The notes below the pieces were generated by a model. It saw nothing but the letters and a program-made list of their open reading frames with translations, had not been told where the DNA came from and made no database searches. This document shows positions 16,060 to 23,250 of a stretch of DNA of 64,000 nt, piece after piece; the first letter of the stretch is position 1; every line of letters starts with the position of its first letter. Position numbers and translations under genes: made by a program. The stretch is from CAXSEF01 sp050920955 (lineage in GTDB: Bacteria; Pseudomonadota; Alphaproteobacteria; Acetobacterales; Acetobacteraceae): the NCBI GenBank assembly GCA_050920955.1, contig JBPBQS010000159.1, forward strand, positions 1-64,000, read 5' to 3'.

Positions 16060-16527
16060 ATGAGCTTTTCCCGCGACGAACCGCGCGTTCCCGACCCCTC
16101 CAACCCTGCCGGGGAGCCTGCCGCGGACGCCCGCGTGCCGGACCCGGCCGCGCCGCCACGGCCCCTGTCGCCGGCGGCTGCGGCGGCGCGTGCGCGCGAC
16201 ACGGCGATCGCGGAGAGCATCCTGCGCCTGGTGGCCGCGCGTGGGCCGGCCGCCTCGATCTGCCCGTCCGAGGCGGCGCGCGAGGTCGCGGCGGCGGAGG
16301 GGCGCGCGGAGTGGCACACGCTGATGGGCAACGTGCGCAGGATCGCCGGGCGGCTGCAGGACGAGGGCCGCGTGCAGATCCTGCGCAAGGGCAGGCCGGC
16401 GCCCGCCGACGTGCGCGGCGTGATCCGGCTGCGGCTCGCGCCGTCCGGCGGCGCGGCGGACCCCGCGGCGCCCGGGCCGGCCGGGGACGAGGCGGGCGGC
16501 CCGGCGGCGGACGGGCCGGCGGCGTGA
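16060..16527 (+). CDS. DUF3253 domain protein
   Basis: The 155-residue protein has a central conserved domain of roughly 80 residues recognised as DUF3253. Its signatures are ILRLVAARGPAASICPSEAAREV, then EWHTLMGNVRRIAGRLQDEG and VQILRKGRPAPADVRGVIRLRL. The predicted fold is a small winged-helix-like domain, but no biochemical role is established. Both ends are low-complexity Pro/Ala/Gly. ATG at 16060 follows directly after an in-frame GTG at 16057; either could start. Its stop overlaps the DUF1499 gene by 4 bp, forming a three-gene unit with the ABC exporter. Confidence 0.85.
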   Translation: MSFSRDEPRVPDPSNPAGEPAADARVPDPAAPPRPLSPAAAAARARDTAIAESILRLVAARGPAASICPSEAAREVAAAEGRAEWHTLMGNVRRIAGRLQDEGRVQILRKGRPAPADVRGVIRLRLAPSGGAADPAAPGPAGDEAGGPAADGPAA

Positions 16528-17039
16528 GCGTGGCCGGCTGGCTGCTCGGCTTCGTGCTGCCGCTGTGCGCGACGCCGGGCGCGCAGGGCATCGCCGTGCC
16601 GGTGGCGCCCGCGTCGCTGCGCGCGATCGTGCGGCCGGGCTCGCCGAACCACGCGCTGGCGGCGCCGGCCGGGTTTTCCCCGGTGCCCGACGTCGTCACC
16701 CCGGCCTACGCCGTGCCGCCGGCGGCCCTGCTCGCCGCGATCGACGCGGTGGCGCTGTCGCAGCCGCGGGTGTTCGCGCTGGCCGCCGTCGCGGACGCGC
16801 CGTTGCGGCGCGACTACATGGCGCGCTCGGCGGTGTTCAACTTCCCCGACCTGGTCGCGGTCGAGGTGCTGCCCCAGGGCGACGGCGCGGGGCTCGTGCT
16901 GTGGTCGCGCAGCGTCTACGGGCGCTCCGACCTGGGCGCCAACCGGCGGCGGCTGGCCGGGTGGCTCGCGGCGCTCGACGCACGGCTCGCCTTGGCGGCG
17001 TCCGCACCCTCCCCTTCCAGTTCCCGGAGTGCCCCCTGA
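16524..17039 (+). CDS. DUF1499 family protein
   Basis: The 171-residue protein has a short hydrophobic N-terminus (VAGWLLGFVLPLCATPGAQG) that may be a signal peptide or anchor. The DUF1499 pattern follows: RPGSPNHALAAPAGF, VTPAYAVPPAALLAAID, SAVFNFPDLVAVEVL, and the closing LWSRSVYGRSDLGANRRR. Function is unknown; the family is widespread in proteobacteria and plant chloroplasts. The GTG start overlaps the previous stop by 4 bp, and the TGA shares one base with the ATG of the ABC transporter. Confidence 0.85.
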   Translation: MSVAGWLLGFVLPLCATPGAQGIAVPVAPASLRAIVRPGSPNHALAAPAGFSPVPDVVTPAYAVPPAALLAAIDAVALSQPRVFALAAVADAPLRRDYMARSAVFNFPDLVAVEVLPQGDGAGLVLWSRSVYGRSDLGANRRRLAGWLAALDARLALAASAPSPSSSRSAP

Positions 17040-18814
17040 TGCGCGGCCTTGGCCCGTTCCTTCGCGACGCCTGGTTCCTGGCCAAGCCCTACTTCCGGTC
17101 GGAGGAACGCCGGTCCGCCTGGCTGCTGCTGATCGTGATCGTGGCGATGAACCTGTCGCTGGTGGCCATGCAGGTGGTGCTGAGCTACTGGAACAACGCG
17201 TTCACCAACTCGCTCCAGGCGAGGGACTGGGACACGTTCCTGTCCCTGCTGTTCCGTTACCACGTCGGCGAGAACGGCTCGTTCATGCCCGGCTTCGTCT
17301 ACATCGCGGTCGTCTACATCACCATCGCGGTATACGCGCGATACCTGCAGCAGTGGCTGAGCATCCGCTGGCGGCGCTGGCTGACCACAAGCTTCGTCAA
17401 CGAGTGGCTCGCGGACCAGGCCTACTACCGCATCGGGCTGCGCAGCACCGGCGTCGGCGTCTCCGACGGCACCGACAACCCCGACCAGCGCGTGTCCGAG
17501 GACGTGCGCGACTTCGTGTCCTCGACGCTCACGCTCGGCATCGACCTGCTGTCCAACGTGGTCACGCTGTTCAGCTTCGTGGGCGTGCTGTGGGGCCTGT
17601 CGGGACCGATCACCGTGCTTGGCGTCACCATCCCGGCCTACCTCGTGTGGATCGCGCTGATCTACGCCGTGCTCGGCACCGTGGTCGCGCACCTCGTTGG
17701 CCAGCCGCTGGCGATGCTCAACTTCACCCAGCAGCGCTACGAGGCGAACTTCCGCTTCGGCCTGGTGCGGGTTCGCGAGAACACCGAGGGCGTGGCGCTT
17801 TACGGCGGCGAGGCGGAGGAAAAGTCGGGGCTGCTCGCCCGCTTCTCCGACGTCTACGCCAACTTCCGCGCGATCATGAAGCGCACCAAGCTGCTCAACT
17901 CGGTGGTGATCGGCTACTCGCAGGTCTCCGGCATCTTCCCGCTCGTGGTGATGGCGCCGCGCTACTTCTTCGGCAAGCTGCCCCTCGGCTCGATGTTCCA
18001 GACGGTCGGGGCGTTCTCCCAGGTGCAGAGCGCGCTGTCCTGGTTCATCGAGTCCTACGCCACGCTCGCCAGCTACCGCGCGACCACCGAGCGTCTCGCC
18101 ACCTTCGGCCGCGCCATCGAGTCCGCCCGCGCCAGCGCCGCCCTCGGCCGCACCGTCGGCGTCTCCGAGGCCGCCTCCGCCAGCCCCGACCTCGTGCTCG
18201 ACGGCGTCACCCTGTCGCTGCCCGACGGCGCCACCCTGCTCGACCGCGTGCACCTCGACTTCCCACGCGGCCGCAACACCGTGATCAGCGGCCGCTCCGG
18301 CACCGGCAAGTCCACGCTGTTCCGCGCCATCGCCGGCATCTGGCCGTTCGCCCAGGGCACCATCCGGCGCCCGTCCGGCACCTCGCTGTTCCTGCCGCAG
18401 CGGCCCTACATCCCGCTCGGCACGCTGCGCCACGCCGTCTGCTACCCCGCGGCGCCCGGCGACTTCGACAGCGCCCGCGTGGAGGCCGCGCTGCACGACG
18501 CGGGCCTCGGCGCGCTGGCGGGCGCGCTCGACGACGACGCGCCCTGGGGCCAGAGGCTGTCCGGCGGCGAGCAGCAGAGGCTCGCCGTCGCGCGCGCCCT
18601 GCTCCTGCGCCCGGACTGGCTGTTCCTCGATGAGGCCACGGCGAACCTCGACCCCGAGTCCGAGTCCACGCTCCTGCACACCCTGCGCGAGCGGCTGCCG
18701 GGCACGACGATGGTGTCGATCACGCACGGGCCCGGGGCGGCGGAGGCCGGCGACCGGCTCGTGCGGTTCAGCCGTGCCGCGGGCGAGCAGGGGCGGCTCG
18801 AGGAGGCCGTCTAG
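17039..18814 (+). CDS. ABC transporter, fused permease and ATP-binding domains (YddA/SbmA-related)
   Basis: Half-transporter of 591 residues in the inner membrane. Residues 1-330 contain about five to six membrane segments (LLLIVIVAMNLSLVAMQVVL, FVYIAVVYITIAVYARYLQQ, and others). The family motif NPDQRVSEDVRDF before residue 165 is typical of the peroxisomal-ABCD/YddA/SbmA permease. The ATPase domain has Walker A SGRSGTGKSTLFRAI, LSGGEQQRLAVARALL and Walker B DWLFLDEATANLD. It probably forms a homodimer; substrates of relatives include peptides and lipophilic compounds, but none can be named here. The stop codon abuts element E5. Confidence 0.92.
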   Translation: MRGLGPFLRDAWFLAKPYFRSEERRSAWLLLIVIVAMNLSLVAMQVVLSYWNNAFTNSLQARDWDTFLSLLFRYHVGENGSFMPGFVYIAVVYITIAVYARYLQQWLSIRWRRWLTTSFVNEWLADQAYYRIGLRSTGVGVSDGTDNPDQRVSEDVRDFVSSTLTLGIDLLSNVVTLFSFVGVLWGLSGPITVLGVTIPAYLVWIALIYAVLGTVVAHLVGQPLAMLNFTQQRYEANFRFGLVRVRENTEGVALYGGEAEEKSGLLARFSDVYANFRAIMKRTKLLNSVVIGYSQVSGIFPLVVMAPRYFFGKLPLGSMFQTVGAFSQVQSALSWFIESYATLASYRATTERLATFGRAIESARASAALGRTVGVSEAASASPDLVLDGVTLSLPDGATLLDRVHLDFPRGRNTVISGRSGTGKSTLFRAIAGIWPFAQGTIRRPSGTSLFLPQRPYIPLGTLRHAVCYPAAPGDFDSARVEAALHDAGLGALAGALDDDAPWGQRLSGGEQQRLAVARALLLRPDWLFLDEATANLDPESESTLLHTLRERLPGTTMVSITHGPGAAEAGDRLVRFSRAAGEQGRLEEAV

Positions 18815-18933
18815 GAAGCCAAGGCCAGGGCTCTGCCCTGGACCCGCCAAAGGCTCGCCTTTGGAAACCCCGACGGGGCTTGCGGCACGGACCGCGCGGC
18901 CTGTGCGGGTCCGGGGCGCGGCCCGGCCTTGCC
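18815..18933. repeat. Hairpin element E5 (class II, diverged right arm)
   Basis: Left arm is intact: GGAAGC box, CCAGGGC-TCT-GCCCTGG outer stem, ACCCGCC linker, CCAAAGGC-TC-GCCTTTGG inner stem. It then continues with GAAACCCC instead of a CTTAAG core. The right arm is decayed (a GCGGGTCCGGGGC stretch and a GGCCTTGCC end). It lies between the ABC transporter stop and the convergent DoxX-like gene stop. Confidence 0.82.
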
Positions 18934-18934
18934 G

Positions 18935-19258
18935 TCAGACCAGCGCGGCGAGCGACCCCAGCAGCAGCAGCGCGCGCGGCGGGATCAGCGTGTCGTCGTG
19001 GTGGCGCCCCTCGGTGGCCAGCACCACCGCCGAGGTCGCGGCCAGCACGAGCCCGCCCCAGCCGCGCGTGCGGTTGGACACCAGCAGCGTGGCGCCGCCG
19101 AGCTCCAGCGCGCCCACGACCTGGCGGGCCTGGTCGGACCAGCCCCAGCTGTGGAACAGCGCGCGCTGCGGCGCGAAGCCGGCGATCTTGGTGGCGCCGG
19201 CCAGGCCGAAGCCGAGGCCGAGCAGGGAGAACAGGAGCGGGGTGGAGCGTTGCGACAT
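18935..19258 (-). CDS. DoxX-like membrane protein, copy A
   Basis: Small integral membrane protein of 107 residues with about four hydrophobic helices. Shared DoxX-type features are the N-terminal LLFSLLGLGFGLAGATKIAG and the HSWGW motif, followed by a Gly-rich helix pair. The function of DoxX relatives is poorly defined (quinone-linked or membrane redox roles in some). It lies 10 bp downstream of copy B on the same strand, so the two form an operon. An AGGA ribosome site overlaps the end of copy B. Confidence 0.75.
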   Translation of the reverse strand: MSQRSTPLLFSLLGLGFGLAGATKIAGFAPQRALFHSWGWSDQARQVVGALELGGATLLVSNRTRGWGGLVLAATSAVVLATEGRHHDDTLIPPRALLLLGSLAALV

Positions 19259-19268
19259 GGTGCGGGTC

Positions 19269-19607
19269 CTAGCGGGCGGCGCGCGGCAGCAGCGCGGTCG
19301 CAGCCGCGAGCAGCAGGGCGAAGCGGGGGGTGGCGTGGCGCGACTCGCCGTGGCGCAGCTCCTCGCTGAGCACGGCCGACGACGCCGCGATCAGCAGCGC
19401 CGCGCCGAGGACGCGCGTGGCGCGGGGCGCCACCAGCAGGCCGCCGACGATCTCGGCCGCGCCGAGAGCCCGCATCTGGTCCTCGGTCCAGCCCCAGTTG
19501 CGGAACATCCCCTCGTAGCCGCGCTGCGAGAACACCTTGTCGGTGCCGGCGACGGCGAAGCCGAGGCCGAGGAGGGAGAACCAGAACGATTTGTTGCGCT
19601 TTGCCAT
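19269..19607 (-). CDS. DoxX-like membrane protein, copy B
   Basis: Paralogue of the adjacent copy A, 112 residues. It shares FSLLGLGF, the following AG-x-x-K-hydrophobic pattern, the NWGW motif and the same spacing of four hydrophobic segments, which points to tandem duplication and divergence. The first ATG with a good N-terminus (MAKRNKSFWF) is at 19607; a longer frame to 19649 has no supporting features. Element E6 lies just upstream, so the promoter is probably inside or beyond that element. Confidence 0.75.
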   Translation of the reverse strand: MAKRNKSFWFSLLGLGFAVAGTDKVFSQRGYEGMFRNWGWTEDQMRALGAAEIVGGLLVAPRATRVLGAALLIAASSAVLSEELRHGESRHATPRFALLLAAATALLPRAAR

Positions 19608-19650
19608 GGACCAGGAACGCGGCACGGGCGGGGGTTGTTCCCGAGGCAAG

Positions 19651-19774
19651 GCAAGGAAGCATGGGCGCTGCCCAAACCCGCAAAGGGTCCGGGGACCCTT
19701 TGATCCCCTTACTTAAGGGATGCGTTCCAAGGGCGCAGCCTTTGGCGGAGTTTGAGGCGGAGCCTCAACCTTCC
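19651..19774. repeat. Hairpin element E6 (two arms, supplies the recQ stop)
   Basis: Full element. Left arm: TGGGC-GCT-GCCCA, ACCCGC linker, AAAGGGTCC-GG-GGACCCTTT. The core is TTACTTAAGGGA. Right arm: CCAAGGGC-GCA-GCCTTTGG, GCGGAGT linker, TTGAGGC-GGA-GCCTCAA. The recQ stop codon (read on the minus strand) is formed by the TCA at 19765-19767 within the right outer stem. Confidence 0.92.
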
Positions 19775-21639
19775 TGCTCGCCGAGGATGCGCAGCACGTC
19801 CTTGCCGTAGCGCTCCAGCTTCGACGCGCCGACGCCCTTGATCCGGCTCATCTCATCCAGCGTCGCGGGCCGCACCGCGACGATGTCGCGCAGCACGCTG
19901 TCGGCGAAGATGACGTAGGGCGGCAGCGACTGCGCGCGTGCCTGCTCCGTGCGCCAGGCGCGCAGGGCGGCGAACGGGCCCTCGTCGCCGGGCTCGGCGG
20001 GCACGCGGGCGCGCTCGGCCGAGCCGCCCGCGCGTCGGCTGCGTCGGTCGGCGCTCTCCTCGCGCTCGAGGTCGCGGTCGCGCACGAGGTCCTCCTCGCG
20101 CAGCATGACCGTGGCCTCGCCGCGCAGGATCGGGCGCGCGGTGTCCGGCTCCAGCGAGAGCGTGGCGTACTCGCCGCTCTCGGTGCGCAGGGCGCCGCGG
20201 GCGATGAGCTGGCGGATCACGCCGCGCCAGAAGCCGCGCGACTCCTCGGCGCCGATGCCGAACAGGGGGAGCTTGTCGTGGCCGTGGCGCTTGATGGCGT
20301 CGGTCTCGCGGCCGCGGAGCACGCTGACGATGTGCAGCGCGCCGAAGCGCTGGCCGGTGCGGTAGACGGCGGACAGCGCCTTGCGGGCGGCGTCGGTGCC
20401 ATCGAACAGCTTGGCGGGGTTGCGACAGTTGTCGCAGTGGCCGCACTCGTCCGCGAGCGCCTCGCCGAAGCAGCCGAGCAGCGCGCGGGTGCGGCACGCC
20501 GTGGTCTCGGAGAGCGAGATCATCGACTCCAGGCGCGCGCGCATCACCTCGCGCTGCTGCTCGGGCGCCTGCGACTGCGCGAGCCAGTGCCGCGCGCGGG
20601 CAATGTCCTCGCCGCCGTAGAGCAGGAGCGTGTCGGCGCGCTCGCCGTCGCGCCCGGCGCGGCCGATCTGCTGGTAGTAGGACTCCGGGCTGTCGGGCAT
20701 GTCGAGGTGGGCGACGAAGCGCACGTCGGGCCGGTCTATGCCCATGCCGAACGCGATGGTCGCGCAGATCACCACCGGCTCGCCGGAGCGGAAGCGCGTC
20801 AGGCCGGCGCGCTTCTCGATCGGCGACAGCCCGGCGTGGAACGGGATCGCGACCCGCCCGTCCTGCGCCAGGCGCGCCGCGGTGCGCTCGGTCTTGTTGC
20901 GGCTGCCGCAGTAGACGATGCCGGCCTGCCCGGGGTGGCGGTTGAGGAACGCCGCGAGCTGCTGGGACTCCGACGCCTTCGCCGAGGCCGCGATGTGCAG
21001 GTTGTCGCGGTGGAAGCTCGCCGCGAACACGGCGGCGTCGTTCATGTCGAGGTTGGCGAGGATGTCGGCGCGCGTGCGCGGGTCCGCCGTCGCCGTCAGC
21101 GCCACGCGGGGCACGCCGGGGAAGCGCTGCCGCAGCCCCGCCAGCGCGCGGTACTCCGGCCGGAACTCGTGCCCCCACGCCGAGACGCAGTGCGCCTCGT
21201 CGATCGCGACCAGCGCCACCTCGATGCGCGACAGCCGGTCCAGCGTGGCGCCGGACAGCAGCCGCTCCGGCGAGACGTAGAGCAGGTCGAGCGTGCCGTC
21301 GGCCAGGGCGCGCGCCGTCTCGCGCGCCTCGTCGGGGTCCAGCTCGGAGTGCAGGGCGCCCGCGCGTATGCCGAGCTGTCGCAGGGCGGCGACCTGGTCG
21401 TCCATCAGCGCGATCAGCGGCGAGATCACGACGGCCGTGCCCTCGCGGCACAGCGCGGGGACCTGGTAGCACACGGACTTGCCGCCGCCGGTGGGCATGA
21501 GCACGAGGGCGTCGCCGCCGTTCGTGACGTGCATCACGGCGTCGCGCTGCAGGCCGCGGAAGGCGGGGAAGCCGAACACGCGGGCGAGCACGGAGTCGGG
21601 GTCGCGGGCGGGGGGCGGCTGGAAGGCGGGGGCGCTCAT
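19765..21639 (-). CDS. recQ: ATP-dependent DNA helicase RecQ
   Basis: 3'-5' DNA helicase for recombination-fork repair, 624 residues, close to E. coli RecQ (609). Motif 0 is FRGLQRDAV, Walker A MPTGGGKSVCYQVPAL, the DEAH box DEAHCVSAWGHEFRPEY, then TATADPRTR and the aromatic loop. Motifs IV-VI include IVYCGSRNKTERTA and QQIGRAGRDGE. The RQC zinc site is present (CRTRALLGCF with CGHCDNC), followed by a winged helix. A C-terminal HRDC domain of about 75 residues ends the protein (PPYVIFADSVLRDIV). The stop codon lies inside element E6. Confidence 0.97.
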   Translation of the reverse strand: MSAPAFQPPPARDPDSVLARVFGFPAFRGLQRDAVMHVTNGGDALVLMPTGGGKSVCYQVPALCREGTAVVISPLIALMDDQVAALRQLGIRAGALHSELDPDEARETARALADGTLDLLYVSPERLLSGATLDRLSRIEVALVAIDEAHCVSAWGHEFRPEYRALAGLRQRFPGVPRVALTATADPRTRADILANLDMNDAAVFAASFHRDNLHIAASAKASESQQLAAFLNRHPGQAGIVYCGSRNKTERTAARLAQDGRVAIPFHAGLSPIEKRAGLTRFRSGEPVVICATIAFGMGIDRPDVRFVAHLDMPDSPESYYQQIGRAGRDGERADTLLLYGGEDIARARHWLAQSQAPEQQREVMRARLESMISLSETTACRTRALLGCFGEALADECGHCDNCRNPAKLFDGTDAARKALSAVYRTGQRFGALHIVSVLRGRETDAIKRHGHDKLPLFGIGAEESRGFWRGVIRQLIARGALRTESGEYATLSLEPDTARPILRGEATVMLREEDLVRDRDLEREESADRRSRRAGGSAERARVPAEPGDEGPFAALRAWRTEQARAQSLPPYVIFADSVLRDIVAVRPATLDEMSRIKGVGASKLERYGKDVLRILGEQEG

Positions 21640-21667
21640 GCGGGCATCATCGCAGGACGGGAGCCGG

Positions 21668-21796
21668 CAAGGAAGCGAGCATGGGCTCTGCCCATACCCG
21701 CAAAGGGTCCGAGGACCCTTTGATCCCGTTTACTTAAGGGAAGCCATCCAAGGGGCTTCCCTTGGCGGAGCTCGAGGCGGAGCCTCGACCTCGCTT
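21668..21796. repeat. Hairpin element E7 (two arms)
   Basis: Full element between recQ and the OmpA-like gene. Left arm: TGGGC-TCT-GCCCA, ACCCGC linker, AAAGGGTCC-GA-GGACCCTTT. The core is TTTACTTAAGGGA. Right arm: CCAAGGG-GCTT-CCCTTGG, GCGGAGC linker, CGAGGC-GGA-GCCTCG, with end box CCTCGCTT. The OmpA-like stop codon follows immediately on the minus strand. Confidence 0.92.
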
Positions 21797-22197
21797 CAGC
21801 GCCCGACGTCGATCTCGACGCGCCGGCTCGCGACGCCCGCGTCCGCCTGCGGGTCCGGCACGTAGGGCGCGCGCAGGATGCGCGTGGTGTTGACGCCCAC
21901 GCTGGCGAGCGCCTCGGAGACCGCGTCGACGCGCTGGCGGGCCAGCGCCTGGGCACGGGCGCCGGTGGCGGCCTTGTCCTTGAGGTCGGCGTAGCCGTCG
22001 AGCGTGACCGCCTGGGACGGGTGCGCGTTGGCGACGCGGGCCGCCTCGACGATGGTGGTGCGCGCCGCGTCGTCGATGCGCGCCGAGTTGTCGCCGAAGA
22101 ACACGTTGTAGGTGGGCGCGGTGGACCCGAGCAGCGAGCAGCCGGAGACGGCGGCAGCGCCAAGGGTTGCAGTCAGCAGGGTGGCGGCGCGGCGCAT
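21796..22197 (-). CDS. OmpA-like outer-membrane lipoprotein
   Basis: Small envelope lipoprotein, 133 residues. The N-terminal signal ends in a lipobox (GAAAVSGC, lipidated Cys20). It is followed by an OmpA_C-type peptidoglycan-binding domain: YNVFFGDNSARIDDAARTTI, then a TLDGYADLKD segment corresponding to the family GHTD loop, and the closing GVASRRVEIDV matching NRRVEI. It is probably attached to the outer membrane with its domain toward the cell wall. The Asp-Arg pair that binds diaminopimelate in Pal is only partly recognisable. Transcription is toward recQ with element E7 in between. Confidence 0.85.
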   Translation of the reverse strand: MRRAATLLTATLGAAAVSGCSLLGSTAPTYNVFFGDNSARIDDAARTTIVEAARVANAHPSQAVTLDGYADLKDKAATGARAQALARQRVDAVSEALASVGVNTTRILRAPYVPDPQADAGVASRRVEIDVGR

Positions 22198-22258
22198 GGC
22201 ATGGCTTTCCCGAAACGAGTGCCGCCTTCGTGCGCCGGCGCCGCGGGAGCGTCAACCG

Positions 22259-22291
22259 GGCCGGCGGGGCGCCTCGTGCGCCCCGCCGGCC
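22259..22291 (-). terminator. Strong hairpin downstream of the ClpP-type gene
   Basis: Perfect 14-bp stem: 22259-22272 pairs with 22278-22291 around a five-base loop. It starts about 6 bases after the ClpP-type stop on the minus strand, between that gene and the OmpA-like gene. No T-tract follows. Very high stability and position support a terminator or 3' mRNA stabiliser. Confidence 0.75.
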
Positions 22292-22297
22292 TCGGGG

Positions 22298-23014
22298 TCA
22301 GAGCTCCTTGGCGCTGGTGATGACGCGCGACATCATCCCGTAGGCGATGGCCTCCTCGGCGCCCATCCAGTAGTTGCGGTCGGTGTCCTTGCAGACCTTC
22401 TCGTAGGTCTGCCCGGTCTCGCGCGCGATCAGGCGGTTGAGGCGCTCGCGCATCTTGAGGATCTCCTGCGCCTCGATCTTGATGTCGGTCGCAGGGCCGC
22501 GGACACCGCCCATCGGCTGGTGCAGGAGGAAGCGCGTGTTGGGCAGGCAGTAGCGGCGCTCCTTCTGCCCGGCGAGGAAGATCAGCGCGCCCGCGCTCGC
22601 GACCCAGCCGGTGCCGATGACGCGCACCGGCGCCTCGGCGTCGACGAAGCGGATCATGTCGTGGATGGTGTCGCCGCTCTCGACGTGGCCGCCGGGCGAG
22701 TTGATGTAGACGTCGATCGGGTCCGCCGACGCGCCGGCCAGCGCCAGCAGGCGGCCGGTGACGTCGCGCGCCAGCTTGTCGTTGATGCCGCCGAAGATCA
22801 GGACCTTGCGCTGGTTGAACAGCCGCAGCTCCAGCTCGCTGATCGGCGAGTTCATCGTCTTGTCGGCCTCGGGCTCCTTCTTCTCCGGGCCCTGCGGCTC
22901 GGGGACGTCGGGGCTGTCGGGGTCCGGGGCGTCGGGGTCCTCGTCGTCGCCGCGGACGCGCAGGGCGGCGTGCTCGGCGTGCGTGGCCCAGCTCTGGGTG
23001 GGGTGGGACGTCAT
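22298..23014 (-). CDS. ClpP-type serine protease subunit with acidic N-terminal extension
   Basis: ATP-dependent Clp protease proteolytic subunit family, 238 residues. The catalytic triad is intact: Ser140 in GTGWVASAGA, His165 in TRFLLHQPMGG and Asp212 in DTDRNYWM. The oligomerisation-helix region (AQEILKMRERLNRLIA) and the YINSPGGHVESGDTI strand are present. Unusually, about 52 residues rich in Asp, Pro and Glu precede the domain, where housekeeping ClpP has a short propeptide. An internal ATG (MNSPISELELRLF, residue 54) could give the short form. A GGAGAT site precedes the first ATG. No clpX or tig is adjacent, so this is probably a second ClpP rather than the housekeeping copy. Confidence 0.88.
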   Translation of the reverse strand: MTSHPTQSWATHAEHAALRVRGDDEDPDAPDPDSPDVPEPQGPEKKEPEADKTMNSPISELELRLFNQRKVLIFGGINDKLARDVTGRLLALAGASADPIDVYINSPGGHVESGDTIHDMIRFVDAEAPVRVIGTGWVASAGALIFLAGQKERRYCLPNTRFLLHQPMGGVRGPATDIKIEAQEILKMRERLNRLIARETGQTYEKVCKDTDRNYWMGAEEAIAYGMMSRVITSAKEL

Positions 23015-23080
23015 GGGGCTATCTCCGTCGACTGCTATGCAAAATGTGGCGTCGACCAGGGAAAGTCGAGGGTCGGGGGC

Positions 23081-23250
23081 GAAGGAAGCAAGGCCAGAGG
23101 CTCCGCCTCTGGACTCCGCCAAAGGCTCGCCTTTGGAAACCCCGACTCCAGGCCGGCGGCACCAGCCGTCGCGGCGTGCCGCCGGCCTCATGTGCGCCGG
23201 TCCAGGGGCGCCGCCCCTGGCGGGTCCAGGGCAGCGCCCTGGCCTTGCCT
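23081..23250. repeat. Hairpin element E8 (class II, two arms, overlaps the nnr gene end)
   Basis: Left arm: GGAAGCAAGG box, CCAGAGGC-TCC-GCCTCTGG, ACTCCGCC linker, CCAAAGGC-TC-GCCTTTGG, then GAAACCCCGACT. The middle is about 50 bp with its own GCCGGCGGCAC/GTGCCGCCGGC pairing. Right arm: CCAGGGGCGCCGCCCCTGG, GGGT linker, CCAGGGC-AGC-GCCCTGG, ending CCTTGCCT. It lacks the CTTAAG core. The NAD(P)HX repair gene reads through the right arm. Confidence 0.85.

Noticed and set aside
23015..23080. Heat-shock-type promoter upstream of the ClpP-type gene
   Set aside because: Two GTCGAC boxes and an AT-rich TGCAAAATG stretch are visible, but no convincing -35/-10 pair fits.
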